Shown here piece after piece: positions 35,741-44,333 of a stretch of DNA of 64,000 bases. Source of the stretch: Halopseudomonas laoshanensis (GTDB lineage: Bacteria > Pseudomonadota > Gammaproteobacteria > Pseudomonadales > Pseudomonadaceae). Location of the stretch: positions 1 to 64,000 of the forward strand of contig NZ_QOVF01000009.1 in NCBI RefSeq assembly GCF_008365385.1, written 5' to 3'. The position numbers and the translations under genes are program-made. The notes beneath the pieces were generated by a model that saw only the letters and a program-made list of their open reading frames with translations, did no database searches and was not told where the DNA came from. Position 1 is the first letter of the stretch, and every line of letters starts with the position of its first letter.

Positions 35741-36577
35741 ATGAGCAAATTTGATTCCAAAGATAAACTTGATGCATTAATATACAAGACCTATAACGTC
35801 CTTTCAGACATCATTTTTGGATTTAACTTCCAATCGAAAAGTCTCGTTCGGAGAAACGCTGCGTACAAAGATATTCATTCGGGACAACGATGTTTTATTC
35901 TTGGTACTGGTCCGTCACTCGCGTGCCTCGGCGAAGATCAAATTGAGAGGCTTAGCACAGAAATAGTATTTGGCGTAAATTCCCTATACAAATCGACTTT
36001 GGCAAATAAGATAACTCCTAAATACTATACGTTAATCGACAACCTATATTGGGAAGATGCAAGGTTGTACAGTACGAGTCTAAGTCCTACTTTCGGCGAA
36101 ATAGCAAATAAATACCTCCATAATCCCCCGGTCTTTATCACTGACCCGCGCGCGAAATACGTTGTTGAAGATATTGCTTCAGAAAATAACCCCATATATA
36201 TATATTCGAAAAAGTATCCTACAGAAGAGATGAGCGCAGACATTACAGGGAATGTCTATGCAGCAATGAACTGCGTTACATACTCTGTATTGGCGGCAAT
36301 ATTTATGGGGTTTAAGGAGGTTTATATTTTAGGGTGCGACTACAATGCATTTTGCAACTTCGGTTCAGGCCACTGTTACGACGATAAAGATGAGCTAAAA
36401 AATAATAAATATAATCTAGGATTTTACCTAAAGTTTTATGCCATTACTACAGAATTCCACTACTTGACGGCGAAGCTGGCCAAAAACGCTGGTATTAAAG
36501 TTATAAACTTAACACCAGGGAGCCTTTTGGATGCTTATCCCCGTGAGTCTCTAGAAGGAGTTCTCGGGCAATGCTAA
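35741..36577 (+). CDS. DUF115/GT42-like protein, candidate nonulosonate transferase
   Basis: A 278-residue protein that I do not recognise with certainty. It has GTGPSL at residues 55-60 followed by a conserved pattern (FGVNSLY, YYTLID), TGNVYAAMNCVTYSVLAAIFMGFKEVYILGCDYN in the second half. This layout (a G-x-GPSL nucleotide loop, then a (I/V)YILG-D segment) resembles the Maf/DUF115 and GT42 sialyltransferase-like proteins that transfer nonulosonates. It directly follows pseI, and the cluster otherwise lacks a transferase for the nonulosonate. The assignment is inference. It is AT-rich, as are the next two genes. Confidence 0.6.
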   Translation: MSKFDSKDKLDALIYKTYNVLSDIIFGFNFQSKSLVRRNAAYKDIHSGQRCFILGTGPSLACLGEDQIERLSTEIVFGVNSLYKSTLANKITPKYYTLIDNLYWEDARLYSTSLSPTFGEIANKYLHNPPVFITDPRAKYVVEDIASENNPIYIYSKKYPTEEMSADITGNVYAAMNCVTYSVLAAIFMGFKEVYILGCDYNAFCNFGSGHCYDDKDELKNNKYNLGFYLKFYAITTEFHYLTAKLAKNAGIKVINLTPGSLLDAYPRESLEGVLGQC

Positions 36578-36613
36578 CCAAAATCTATGTGAAAATAGTC
36601 ACTGTGAAAATTT

Positions 36614-37723
36614 ATGTTTAGTACGATTTCACATTCTATTTTTTTGGCTATACTATTGCTTAGTTTTGCTCTGCAGCAGCCTTGGTCGCTTGTTTGCGGC
36701 GCAGTCTTATGTTTGGTATATGTGTTCATGACGTGGCGGAATACGTCTGTAAGTGTGGATTTAGTAATTGGGTTTTTAATACTGCTTTTAATATCGTTTA
36801 TTCCCTTGTTTAGACAGGATCACGGATTTGTCCCTGTATTTTATTTGTTCTCGACAATATTCGTCATTCTTGCCGCAAACAGTTTTAGCTCTCTTCCGTT
36901 AATACAGTTGAGAAAGTGTTTGGAAATCGTTTTCTGGCTCTCAGTTTTCGCCCTTTCTTGCGGGATAGTTGTCTATTGGGGAACTCCAGAACCATTGAGT
37001 AAGGTGATACCAGGCTCAAGCACTAATGGATTGCCTTCTTATTTGATAGTAATTCAGGTTGCGCTTTCAATTGCCGTTTTCTTAGAAAAAAACAAGCTTC
37101 CTCTACTTCCGGCTATGGCAACACTCGTTATAGCATTATTTGGAATCGGGCGGGGCTCTATAGTTGTTGCTTTTTTGATAATTGTTATAAGTTTCTTTGT
37201 AAATTATTTTGCAAGTAGTTCCCTAGTAGAAAAAAATGAATCGACTCGCCGGTTTTTTGGTTTTGTGATGTTGGTTTTGATGGTTGTCGGTATTGCTTAT
37301 GCTGGTTACTTCGGTTTTGTGAATAGTTTGATTGAGCAGTCTAAGTTTAGCGCGGGACTTTTAGACTCACATAGAGGCGCAATGTTGTCTGATTATTTGA
37401 GTAAGATGGAAGGATGGTCTTTGATTTTTGGCGCTGACTATACTGGTACATCCATAGAGAGCACCTATGGCGGAAATCCACACAACTCATACATTCGATT
37501 GCATTCATATTATGGGCTGTTTGGTTTGTTGTTTATAATATTTTCTCCGTTCTCTTTGTTCGTATCTAATAAAGCATTTATATATAAGAGCGTGATTTTT
37601 TTATTAGTAAGCTTGGTTCTGACTCGCGCTGCCACAGATCCATTGTTGTTTCCAACGTTGCTAGACTTTTTTTACGTCTTATACTTTTTTCTTTTTTGGA
37701 AGTATGCTCCTCGAAAAGATTGA
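36614..37723 (+). CDS. wzy: O-antigen polymerase (Wzy), putative
   Basis: A 369-residue membrane protein with about ten to eleven hydrophobic segments and a longer hydrophilic loop (about residues 235-295) ending in GNPHNSYIRLHSYYGLFGL, a motif shared by many Wzy/WaaL proteins. Wzy would join repeat units in the periplasm, with a Wzz-type regulator that is not present nearby. Its low conservation and AT-rich composition are usual for Wzy. No other candidate is in the cluster. Confidence 0.75.
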   Translation: MFSTISHSIFLAILLLSFALQQPWSLVCGAVLCLVYVFMTWRNTSVSVDLVIGFLILLLISFIPLFRQDHGFVPVFYLFSTIFVILAANSFSSLPLIQLRKCLEIVFWLSVFALSCGIVVYWGTPEPLSKVIPGSSTNGLPSYLIVIQVALSIAVFLEKNKLPLLPAMATLVIALFGIGRGSIVVAFLIIVISFFVNYFASSSLVEKNESTRRFFGFVMLVLMVVGIAYAGYFGFVNSLIEQSKFSAGLLDSHRGAMLSDYLSKMEGWSLIFGADYTGTSIESTYGGNPHNSYIRLHSYYGLFGLLFIIFSPFSLFVSNKAFIYKSVIFLLVSLVLTRAATDPLLFPTLLDFFYVLYFFLFWKYAPRKD

Positions 37724-37736
37724 GATAATAAATATC

Positions 37737-38363
37737 ATGATTCAAACATTAAAGTATGTTCTTTCAAAAGTTATTAAAAAATCTAGGTTATGTTCCGTTA
37801 GGCATAGCAAAGTGGATTTAACAGCTAAAATTGAATCTGGTTCTTCATTTATTGGTTCGACGATAGCACGACATAGTTTCTGCGGTTATGACTGCGATAT
37901 TTTTCAAGCAAATATTGGAGCATTTACTTCTATCGCGAACGGTGTGGTGATCGGAGGTGCCAGGCATCCAATGGAATGGGTCGGGATGTCCCCTGTGTTT
38001 TACTCAGGTCGGGACAGTGTCAAATCAAAATTCTCAGAGCACCCATTGGAGCTGGTACCTAAAGCAACCATAGGTAATGACGTTTGGATTGGGCGCTCCG
38101 CGATTATCCTAAGCGGCGTTTCAGTCGGTGACGGCGCAGTAGTAGGTGCTGGTTCGATAGTCACTAAGAATGTACCTCCTTACGCGGTGGTCGCGGGAAA
38201 TCCTGCAAAGATTATTCGGTATCGATTCGAGGAACGAATTATCCGCGAGTTAATGTCGATCAAATGGTGGGAGTTTACGGAGCCGCACTTAAAAGAACTT
38301 GGCGGGTGTTTTAACGATGTGGAGAAGTTTTTGAGCGTCGTGCAATCGGATTCGTCCAAGTAG
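37737..38363 (+). CDS. CatB-like hexapeptide-repeat acetyltransferase
   Basis: A left-handed beta-helix acyltransferase of about 208 residues with hexapeptide repeats (IGNDVWIGRSAIILSGVSVGDGAVVGAGSIVTKNVPPYAVVAGNPA). It has IGGARHPMEW in the middle, the position of the catalytic His in CatB/NodL-like enzymes. ATG 37737 is preferred; ATG 37704 would overlap wzy. It would O-acetylate a sugar of the O-antigen. Whether the target is the repeat unit or a precursor is not seen. Confidence 0.75.
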   Translation: MIQTLKYVLSKVIKKSRLCSVRHSKVDLTAKIESGSSFIGSTIARHSFCGYDCDIFQANIGAFTSIANGVVIGGARHPMEWVGMSPVFYSGRDSVKSKFSEHPLELVPKATIGNDVWIGRSAIILSGVSVGDGAVVGAGSIVTKNVPPYAVVAGNPAKIIRYRFEERIIRELMSIKWWEFTEPHLKELGGCFNDVEKFLSVVQSDSSK

Positions 38364-38393
38364 ATTTTATCTAGATTTTATTGGGAGCGTGGA

Positions 38394-39539
38394 ATGGCTG
38401 AGGCAAGCAGGTATCGAATATGTTCGCGCTGTATTATGGATACCAGTGATCCAAATATTTCTTTTGATTCAAAGGGGCTTTGCGATTACTGCCAGAATTT
38501 CGACAGCCAAATCAAGCCCAACTGGGATACCGGTACCCAAGGCCGTACTGAGCTCTTAGCTTTGGCTGACCGAATCAAGGAACAGGGGAAGGGTAAAGAC
38601 TTCGACTGCATTATCGGCCTTAGCGGGGGGCTTGATAGTTCTTACGCAGCATATGTCGCGAAGGAAAAGATGGGCTTACGCCCATTGCTATTCCATGTAG
38701 ACGCTGGTTGGAACACTGATCAGGCGGTCGGGAATATTGAGAAGCTCGTCGATGGGCTTGGTCTCGATTTGTACACCGACGTGATCAACTGGCAGGAGAT
38801 GAAAGACTTGCAGCTCTCGTTCTTGCGTTCGCAAATCCCGGATCAGGACTTGCCACAAGACGCAGCCTTTTTTTCAGGGCTTTATAAGTTTGCGCGCAAG
38901 AATAGCATCAAATACATAATTACGGGCGCAAACTATTCTACCGAGTGCTGTAGAGAGCCGGAGGAATGGGGAGGCTATCCAGGAATCGACAAGTCGCTTT
39001 TTAATGACATCCATAAGAAGTATGGGGCTCGGAGTCTCAACAGCTTCCCTCTGATAGACATTCTTACCTACAAGATCTTTTATCAGAAAGTCATTGGCAT
39101 GACTATCGCAAAGCCGCTGAATCTTGTGCCTTATATAAAATCTGAAGCGGAAAAAGAGCTGAACGACCTCTTTGGGTGGGAAAAATTCCAGCACAAACAT
39201 CATGAATCACGCTTCACGAGATTTTATGAAGATTACTGGATGCCTAAAAAGTTCGGCTACCACAAGCGCAGGGCGCATTTCTCAAGTCTCATTATGACCG
39301 GCCAGATGACACGCGACGCCGCACTCGAGCGCTTAGCTACTCCTGAGATGGACGAGCACTTTTTGTCACAAGAGTTTGAATACGTAGCTAATAAATTGGA
39401 CCTCACCGTCGCCGAATTGCAAAAAATATTTGACGGTGAGAACAAAACATATCGCGATTACAGAAACAAGCGTTGGCTGATCGGCCTTGGTGCGAATGTG
39501 CTTAGTAAGCTTGGGCTTGAGCGAAGGTTGTTCAGATGA
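38394..39539 (+). CDS. wbpG: N-acetyl sugar amidotransferase (WbpG/LfnA-like)
   Basis: A 381-residue ATP-PPase that would turn an acetamido group into an acetamidino group, using ammonia supplied by HisH2/HisF2. The N-terminus has two Cys pairs (Cys10/13 and Cys30/33), probably metal-binding, and the PP-loop SGGLDSS (residues 77-83). Homologues are WbpG in P. aeruginosa O5, LfnA for FucNAm in O12, and PseA. The next two genes form the ammonia-producing pair and wbjBCD follow, so L-FucNAc is a plausible substrate; a pseudaminic acid position is the alternative. Its end overlaps hisH2 by four bases. Confidence 0.88.
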   Translation: MAEASRYRICSRCIMDTSDPNISFDSKGLCDYCQNFDSQIKPNWDTGTQGRTELLALADRIKEQGKGKDFDCIIGLSGGLDSSYAAYVAKEKMGLRPLLFHVDAGWNTDQAVGNIEKLVDGLGLDLYTDVINWQEMKDLQLSFLRSQIPDQDLPQDAAFFSGLYKFARKNSIKYIITGANYSTECCREPEEWGGYPGIDKSLFNDIHKKYGARSLNSFPLIDILTYKIFYQKVIGMTIAKPLNLVPYIKSEAEKELNDLFGWEKFQHKHHESRFTRFYEDYWMPKKFGYHKRRAHFSSLIMTGQMTRDAALERLATPEMDEHFLSQEFEYVANKLDLTVAELQKIFDGENKTYRDYRNKRWLIGLGANVLSKLGLERRLFR

Positions 39540-40150
39540 TTCATATTGTCGATTACGGACTTGGTAACACCCAAGCCTTTGTCACTATGTATAGACGGCT
39601 GGGAGTTACGACCAAACGTGCCCAGAATGCTGAGGACCTGCGAGGCGCTACTAAATTAATTCTTCCCGGCGTTGGGGCGTTTGACTACGCGATGGAATTG
39701 TTGAATGCATCAGGTATGAGAGGGGTACTGGAAGAGCTTGTCGTCAAAGACGGTGTTCCTGTGTTGGGTATTTGCGTGGGCATGCAAATGCTCGCAGATC
39801 TTAGCGAAGAGGGGACGGCGCCGGGACTGGGATGGGTGCCCGCACACGTTCGGGGGTTCGCCAGTAATTCCGCATCGGCCTCTTTGCCTATGCCGCATAT
39901 GGGATGGAACGACGTAAAGCCTGCCCCGGGGTCGCCACTGTTTAAAGACTTTGATGCAGACGCGAGGTTCTATTTTTTGCACTCATTTTATTTTGATTGC
40001 CTCGAAAAGTCACATGTCTCAGCTCGTGCTGATTATGGTTTTAATTTCGATTGCGCGGTGCAAAACCGAAATGTGTATGGCGTTCAATTCCACCCGGAGA
40101 AGAGCCATCATTGGGGCGCCAACCTGCTAAAAAACTTTGCGGATATCTGA
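39536..40150 (+). CDS. hisH2: HisH-like glutamine amidotransferase subunit
   Basis: A 204-residue glutaminase of the imidazole-glycerol-phosphate synthase type. Catalytic Cys80 (GICVGMQ), His186 and Glu188 (FHPEKS) are all present, so it should release ammonia from glutamine. It pairs with hisF2, three bases downstream, and probably feeds the WbpG-type amidotransferase, not histidine synthesis. Its overlap with wbpG supports coupled expression. Confidence 0.88.
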   Translation: MIHIVDYGLGNTQAFVTMYRRLGVTTKRAQNAEDLRGATKLILPGVGAFDYAMELLNASGMRGVLEELVVKDGVPVLGICVGMQMLADLSEEGTAPGLGWVPAHVRGFASNSASASLPMPHMGWNDVKPAPGSPLFKDFDADARFYFLHSFYFDCLEKSHVSARADYGFNFDCAVQNRNVYGVQFHPEKSHHWGANLLKNFADI

Positions 40151-40153
40151 CGT

Positions 40154-40951
40154 ATGTTGAGACCTCGAATTATCCCCTGTTTACTCGTACAGGACGGCGG
40201 ATTGGTCAAGACCGTCGAGTTTAAAAATCCGAAATATGTAGGGGACCCGATTAACGCGGTAAAAATCTTCAATGAGAAAGAAGCCGATGAGTTGGTTGTT
40301 TTAGACATAGATGCGACTGCCAAAGATAAAGAGCCGGACTACCGCATGATAGCGAATTTGGCTTATGAGTGCCGTATGCCTCTTTGCTACGGAGGAGGCG
40401 TCAAAACAGCCGAGCAGGCAAAAAAAATTATAGGCCTAGGCGTCGAGAAGGTCGCGATCAGTTCCGCTGCGGTGGAAGATCCGTCTTTGATCTCGCGTGT
40501 AGCTGACGAGGTGGGCCGCCAAAGTGTTGTGGTAATAATCGATGTGAAAAAGAAATCAGGGTTGTTTTCCAAAGGTTATGAAGTGTTTATTCGTAACGGG
40601 ACACAGTCGCGGAAGGAGGAGCTCTTTGAGCTAGCTCTTCGAATGCAGGCAGCAGGGGCCGGTGAGATTGTGCTTAATTCTATTGATCGTGACGGCCAAA
40701 TGAAAGGGTACGATCTTGAGTTGGCAACAAAAATGCGTAAAGAGCTTAAAGTTCCGTTGACGGTACTGGGCGGCGCTGGCTCTCATGGGGATATTCAGCA
40801 GCTAATTGGGGAATGCGGCGTTGTTGGTTGCTCTGCGGGGAGTCTGTTTGTTTTCAAGGGACCGTACCGGGCGGTTTTGATTAATTATCCTAATCCGATC
40901 CAGCGTGATGAGATATGTCGTGCTGGGCTTCTTATTAATTCTCAGAGATGA
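40154..40951 (+). CDS. hisF2: HisF-like cyclase-type subunit, LPS variant
   Basis: A 265-residue (beta/alpha)8-barrel homologous to HisF. The family catalytic Asp11 (CLDV in HisF) is replaced by Leu11 in IPCLLVQDGG, whereas the later Asp (VVIIDVKKK) is kept. This fits an ammonia conduit for WbpG, without the usual imidazole ring-forming reaction. The GNAAVE-like EKVAISSAAVEDP and VLGGAGSHGDI segments are typical. It lies directly before the UDP-L-FucNAc genes. Confidence 0.85.
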   Translation: MLRPRIIPCLLVQDGGLVKTVEFKNPKYVGDPINAVKIFNEKEADELVVLDIDATAKDKEPDYRMIANLAYECRMPLCYGGGVKTAEQAKKIIGLGVEKVAISSAAVEDPSLISRVADEVGRQSVVVIIDVKKKSGLFSKGYEVFIRNGTQSRKEELFELALRMQAAGAGEIVLNSIDRDGQMKGYDLELATKMRKELKVPLTVLGGAGSHGDIQQLIGECGVVGCSAGSLFVFKGPYRAVLINYPNPIQRDEICRAGLLINSQR

Positions 40952-40960
40952 CCATCTAAA

Positions 40961-41995
40961 ATGTTTAGCAACAAAACCCTACTCATAACCGGCGGCACGG
41001 GCTCTTTTGGTAACGCTGTATTGAAGCGATTTCTGGATAGCGATATCTCAGAGATTCGCATATTCAGCCGAGACGAGAAAAAACAGGACGACATGCGCAA
41101 GCGATACGCCGACGCTAAGCTCAAGTTTTATATTGGGGATGTCCGAGATTATCAAGGTATCCTCAACGCAACCCGCGGTGTGGATTATATTTTCCACGCC
41201 GCAGCACTTAAACAAGTGCCATCGTGCGAGTTTCACCCCATGGAAGCGGTGAAGACCAATGTCCTCGGTACTGAAAATCTGCTAGAAGCTGCTATCCAAA
41301 ACAGCGTAAAGCGTGTTGTGTGTCTCAGTACAGATAAGGCGGTTTATCCCATCAATGCTATGGGGATCTCCAAAGCGATGATGGAGAAAGTGATGGTCGC
41401 CAAATCACGGAATGTTGATCCCAACAAGACCGTCATTTGCGGCACGCGGTACGGTAATGTCATGGCGTCGAGGGGGTCCGTGATTCCGCTTTTCGTCGAG
41501 CAAATTCTCGCAGGGAAGGCTCTGACGATCACTGATCCTAATATGACTCGGTTCATGATGACTCTAGCGGACGCAGTCGAATTGGTTCTCTATGCTTTTG
41601 AGCACGGTTCTAATGGAGATCTTTTCGTACAGAAAGCACCTGGAGCCACAGTCGCGACGTTGGCCAAAGCGCTAACAGAGATGCTAGGCAAGCCTGATCA
41701 TCAGATCAACGTAATCGGTACTCGGCATGGCGAGAAGCTCTTTGAAGCATTGCTCAGTCGGGAGGAAATGGCTTGCGCTCAAGATATGGGCGGTTATTAC
41801 CGTATCCCACCGGATCTGCGTGACCTGAATTACGGAAAGTACATCGACCAGGGCGAGGAGAAGATTTCACATGCTGAGGACTATAATTCTCACAATACTG
41901 AGCGTCTTGATGTTGCCGGCATGCAAATTTTGTTGAGAAAGCTGGAGTTCATTCGGGCATTAGAACGCGGTGAATACCTCAATTTGGAGGAGTAA
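40961..41995 (+). CDS. wbjB: UDP-GlcNAc 4,6-dehydratase/5-epimerase (WbjB/FnlA)
   Basis: The first enzyme of UDP-L-FucNAc synthesis, converting UDP-GlcNAc to the 4-keto-6-deoxy-L-arabino sugar. The 344-residue SDR protein has TGGTGSFGNAVLKRF at the N-terminus, HAAALKQVPSCEFHPMEAVKTN, STDKAVYPINAMGISKAMMEK (Met/Lys active site with no Tyr) and GTRYGNVMASRGSVIP. The product is the same keto sugar that PseB makes for pseudaminic acid, and no pseB gene is present. Gene order wbjB-C-D is preserved as in P. aeruginosa O11. Confidence 0.92.
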   Translation: MFSNKTLLITGGTGSFGNAVLKRFLDSDISEIRIFSRDEKKQDDMRKRYADAKLKFYIGDVRDYQGILNATRGVDYIFHAAALKQVPSCEFHPMEAVKTNVLGTENLLEAAIQNSVKRVVCLSTDKAVYPINAMGISKAMMEKVMVAKSRNVDPNKTVICGTRYGNVMASRGSVIPLFVEQILAGKALTITDPNMTRFMMTLADAVELVLYAFEHGSNGDLFVQKAPGATVATLAKALTEMLGKPDHQINVIGTRHGEKLFEALLSREEMACAQDMGGYYRIPPDLRDLNYGKYIDQGEEKISHAEDYNSHNTERLDVAGMQILLRKLEFIRALERGEYLNLEE

Positions 41996-41998
41996 CCC

Positions 41999-43135
41999 AT
42001 GCGTGTATTGATAACCGGAGCTAATGGGTTCATCGGCAAGAATCTGCAAATGCGCTTGCGGGAGCGCGACGGATTCGAGGTCGTTATGTTCACTCGAGAG
42101 CATAGCGCCGCAGAATTGCCGAGTCTGCTTATGGAGGTAGATTGGGTGTTTCATCTCGCGGGGGTTAATCGCCCGCAAGACCCCGCCGAATTTGTTAGTG
42201 GCAACGTCGGGCTCACGCAATTTTTATGTGAGGCGCTGAAAGAGGCTGGACGGAGTATTCCAGTGGTCTACACCTCATCTATCCAGGCGGAGCAAGATAA
42301 TGATTATGGTACTAGTAAGCGCGACGCCGAACAGGCACTACTCGAGCTAGCTGATTCCGGGACGTGCCCGGTGTACATCTACCGACTGCCTAATGTCTTT
42401 GGAAAATGGGCACGCCCCGACTACAATTCGGCAGTAGCCACTTTCTGCCACAATATTGCCCGAGATATCCCGGTGCATGTTAACGACGCTAGCGCGCCGA
42501 TGCGATTGGTGTATATCGATGACGTCATTGCTAGCTTTGACCGTTTATTGGACTCGCAAACGACCACGGGGCCTTTTGTAGTAGTTGAACCCGTTTATAA
42601 CATATCTGTGGGCGAGCTTGCCGATCAGTTGAAACGGTTCAAGGCTACTCGGGAGCATCTCGTTACCGAAGCGGTTGGTACAGGACTTACACGAGCGCTT
42701 TACTCCACGTATGTGAGTTATCTCCCTCCCGAGCTGTTTACCTATACGGTACCGCAGCACGGCGATGAGCGGGGCGTATTCGTTGAGATGCTCAAGACAC
42801 CGGATGCCGGGCAGTTTTCGTTTTTCACGGCCCATTCCGGCACCACTCGCGGTGGCCATTATCATCACTCGAAAACTGAAAAGTTTTTGGTGATAAAAGG
42901 TGAGGCATGCTTCCATTTCCGCCACATGCTCACCGGCGAATATCACGAGTTGCGGACCTCCGGGACCAAACCTGAGATTGTCGAGACAGTGCCCGGTTGG
43001 ACCCATGACATAACCAATGAGGGCAAAGATGAGCTTGTTTGCATGCTCTGGGCAAATGAAATTTATGATCGCCAAAACCCGGACACTTTTGCTTGTCCCG
43101 TTGGAACTGCAGAAGAAGCCGGCCATCAAAGTTAA
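41999..43135 (+). CDS. wbjC: Bifunctional sugar reductase/epimerase for UDP-L-FucNAc (WbjC/FnlB)
   Basis: The second enzyme of the UDP-L-FucNAc path (378 residues). It has an N-terminal NAD-binding domain (ITGANGFIGKNLQ, then YGTSKRDAEQ) with IYRLPNVFGKW and a C-terminal cupin domain beginning around YTVPQHGDERGVFVEM (about residue 250), ending in GWTHDITN-GKDELVCMLWANE. The cupin part handles C3 epimerisation and the SDR part the 4-reduction. It is three bases from wbjB and 12 from wbjD. Confidence 0.92.
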   Translation: MRVLITGANGFIGKNLQMRLRERDGFEVVMFTREHSAAELPSLLMEVDWVFHLAGVNRPQDPAEFVSGNVGLTQFLCEALKEAGRSIPVVYTSSIQAEQDNDYGTSKRDAEQALLELADSGTCPVYIYRLPNVFGKWARPDYNSAVATFCHNIARDIPVHVNDASAPMRLVYIDDVIASFDRLLDSQTTTGPFVVVEPVYNISVGELADQLKRFKATREHLVTEAVGTGLTRALYSTYVSYLPPELFTYTVPQHGDERGVFVEMLKTPDAGQFSFFTAHSGTTRGGHYHHSKTEKFLVIKGEACFHFRHMLTGEYHELRTSGTKPEIVETVPGWTHDITNEGKDELVCMLWANEIYDRQNPDTFACPVGTAEEAGHQS

Positions 43136-43147
43136 CTGGATACATGT

Positions 43148-44278
43148 ATGAATAAAATGAAAGTTATGACGGTGGTCGGGACGCGGCCGGAGATAATCCG
43201 CCTGTCTCGTGTGATGGCCAAGCTGGATGAGTATTGTGAACATATTCTAGTTCACACCGGGCAGAACTACGATTTTGAGCTGAACGAGATCTTTTTTCAG
43301 GATCTCAATATCCGCAAGCCGGATTACTTTCTCAGCGCAGCCGGCTCCACCGGGGCTGAGACCATAGGCAATGTCATTATTGCGGTTGATAAAGTGTTGG
43401 CGGAGGTTAAGCCGGACGCTCTATTGATACTTGGCGACACAAACAGTTGCATGGCGGTTATCCCAGCTAAACGCCGCAGAATTCCTACCTTTCACATGGA
43501 GGCTGGTAACCGCTGCTTTGACATGCGGGTGCCAGAAGAGATCAACCGCCGTATCGTTGATCACACTGCGGACATCAATCTCACTTATAGCACCATCGCT
43601 CGTGACTACTTGCTGCGAGAAGGTTTGCCGCCGGACCGAGTTATAAAGACAGGCAGCCCGATGTTTGAGGTGCTTACGCATTTCCGTTCTGGTATTGATG
43701 CTTCTGATGTACTTGAACGGCTAGGGCTGGAGGCTGGGCAGTTTTTCGTGGTGAGCGCACACCGTGAAGAAAACGTTGATTCGGATAGAAACTTCCTTTC
43801 TCTCGTCGAGACACTCAACGCTATTGCGGAGCAATACGGCCATCCCGTGATCGTATCTACCCACCCCAGAACCCAGAAGCGGGTCGATGCGATGGGTGTC
43901 GAATTTCACGAAAACATCAGGCTTCTGAAACCGCTAGGTTTCAAGGACTACAATAAACTGCAGTTGTGTGCCAAGGCAGTGCTGTCTGATAGCGGTACGA
44001 TCAATGAAGAGGCGTCCATTCTCAATTTTCCTGCGCTCAATATTCGCGAAGCGCATGAGCGTCCCGAAGGCATGGAAGAGGCTGCTGCCATGATGGTCGG
44101 ATTGGGAAAGGAGCGGGTATTGCAGGGTCTTGCCATTCTGGAAAACCAAGGACGAGGTGATGAGAGGACGCTGCGTTTAGTGGCCGACTATAGCATGCCC
44201 AATGTTGCCGAGAAGGTTGTTCGCATCCTCCACAGTTATCGGGATTACGTAATGCAGACTGTTTGGAAAACTTATTAA
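43148..44278 (+). CDS. wbjD: UDP-N-acetylglucosamine 2-epimerase family enzyme (WbjD/FnlC)
   Basis: The third enzyme: a 376-residue C2 epimerase that converts UDP-L-PneNAc to UDP-L-FucNAc. The epimerase motifs are TVVGTRPEIIRLSRVM at the start, HTGQNYDFELNE, HMEAGNRCFD, PEEINRRIVDHTADI, TGSPMFEVL, SAHREENVD and SDSGTINEEA. It finishes the wbjBCD set, whose product would be used by the WbuB-like transferase that follows. Confidence 0.93.
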   Translation: MNKMKVMTVVGTRPEIIRLSRVMAKLDEYCEHILVHTGQNYDFELNEIFFQDLNIRKPDYFLSAAGSTGAETIGNVIIAVDKVLAEVKPDALLILGDTNSCMAVIPAKRRRIPTFHMEAGNRCFDMRVPEEINRRIVDHTADINLTYSTIARDYLLREGLPPDRVIKTGSPMFEVLTHFRSGIDASDVLERLGLEAGQFFVVSAHREENVDSDRNFLSLVETLNAIAEQYGHPVIVSTHPRTQKRVDAMGVEFHENIRLLKPLGFKDYNKLQLCAKAVLSDSGTINEEASILNFPALNIREAHERPEGMEEAAAMMVGLGKERVLQGLAILENQGRGDERTLRLVADYSMPNVAEKVVRILHSYRDYVMQTVWKTY

Positions 44279-44333
44279 GTAAGAGTTTTCCGCACGACGT
44301 TTTGCATATTTATAGTGATCTCGAGGGAATTTG

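Noticed and set aside
42545..43243. 232-residue open frame on the - strand
   Set aside because: It is antisense to wbjC/wbjD, which have strong family motifs, and shows no plausible start signal.
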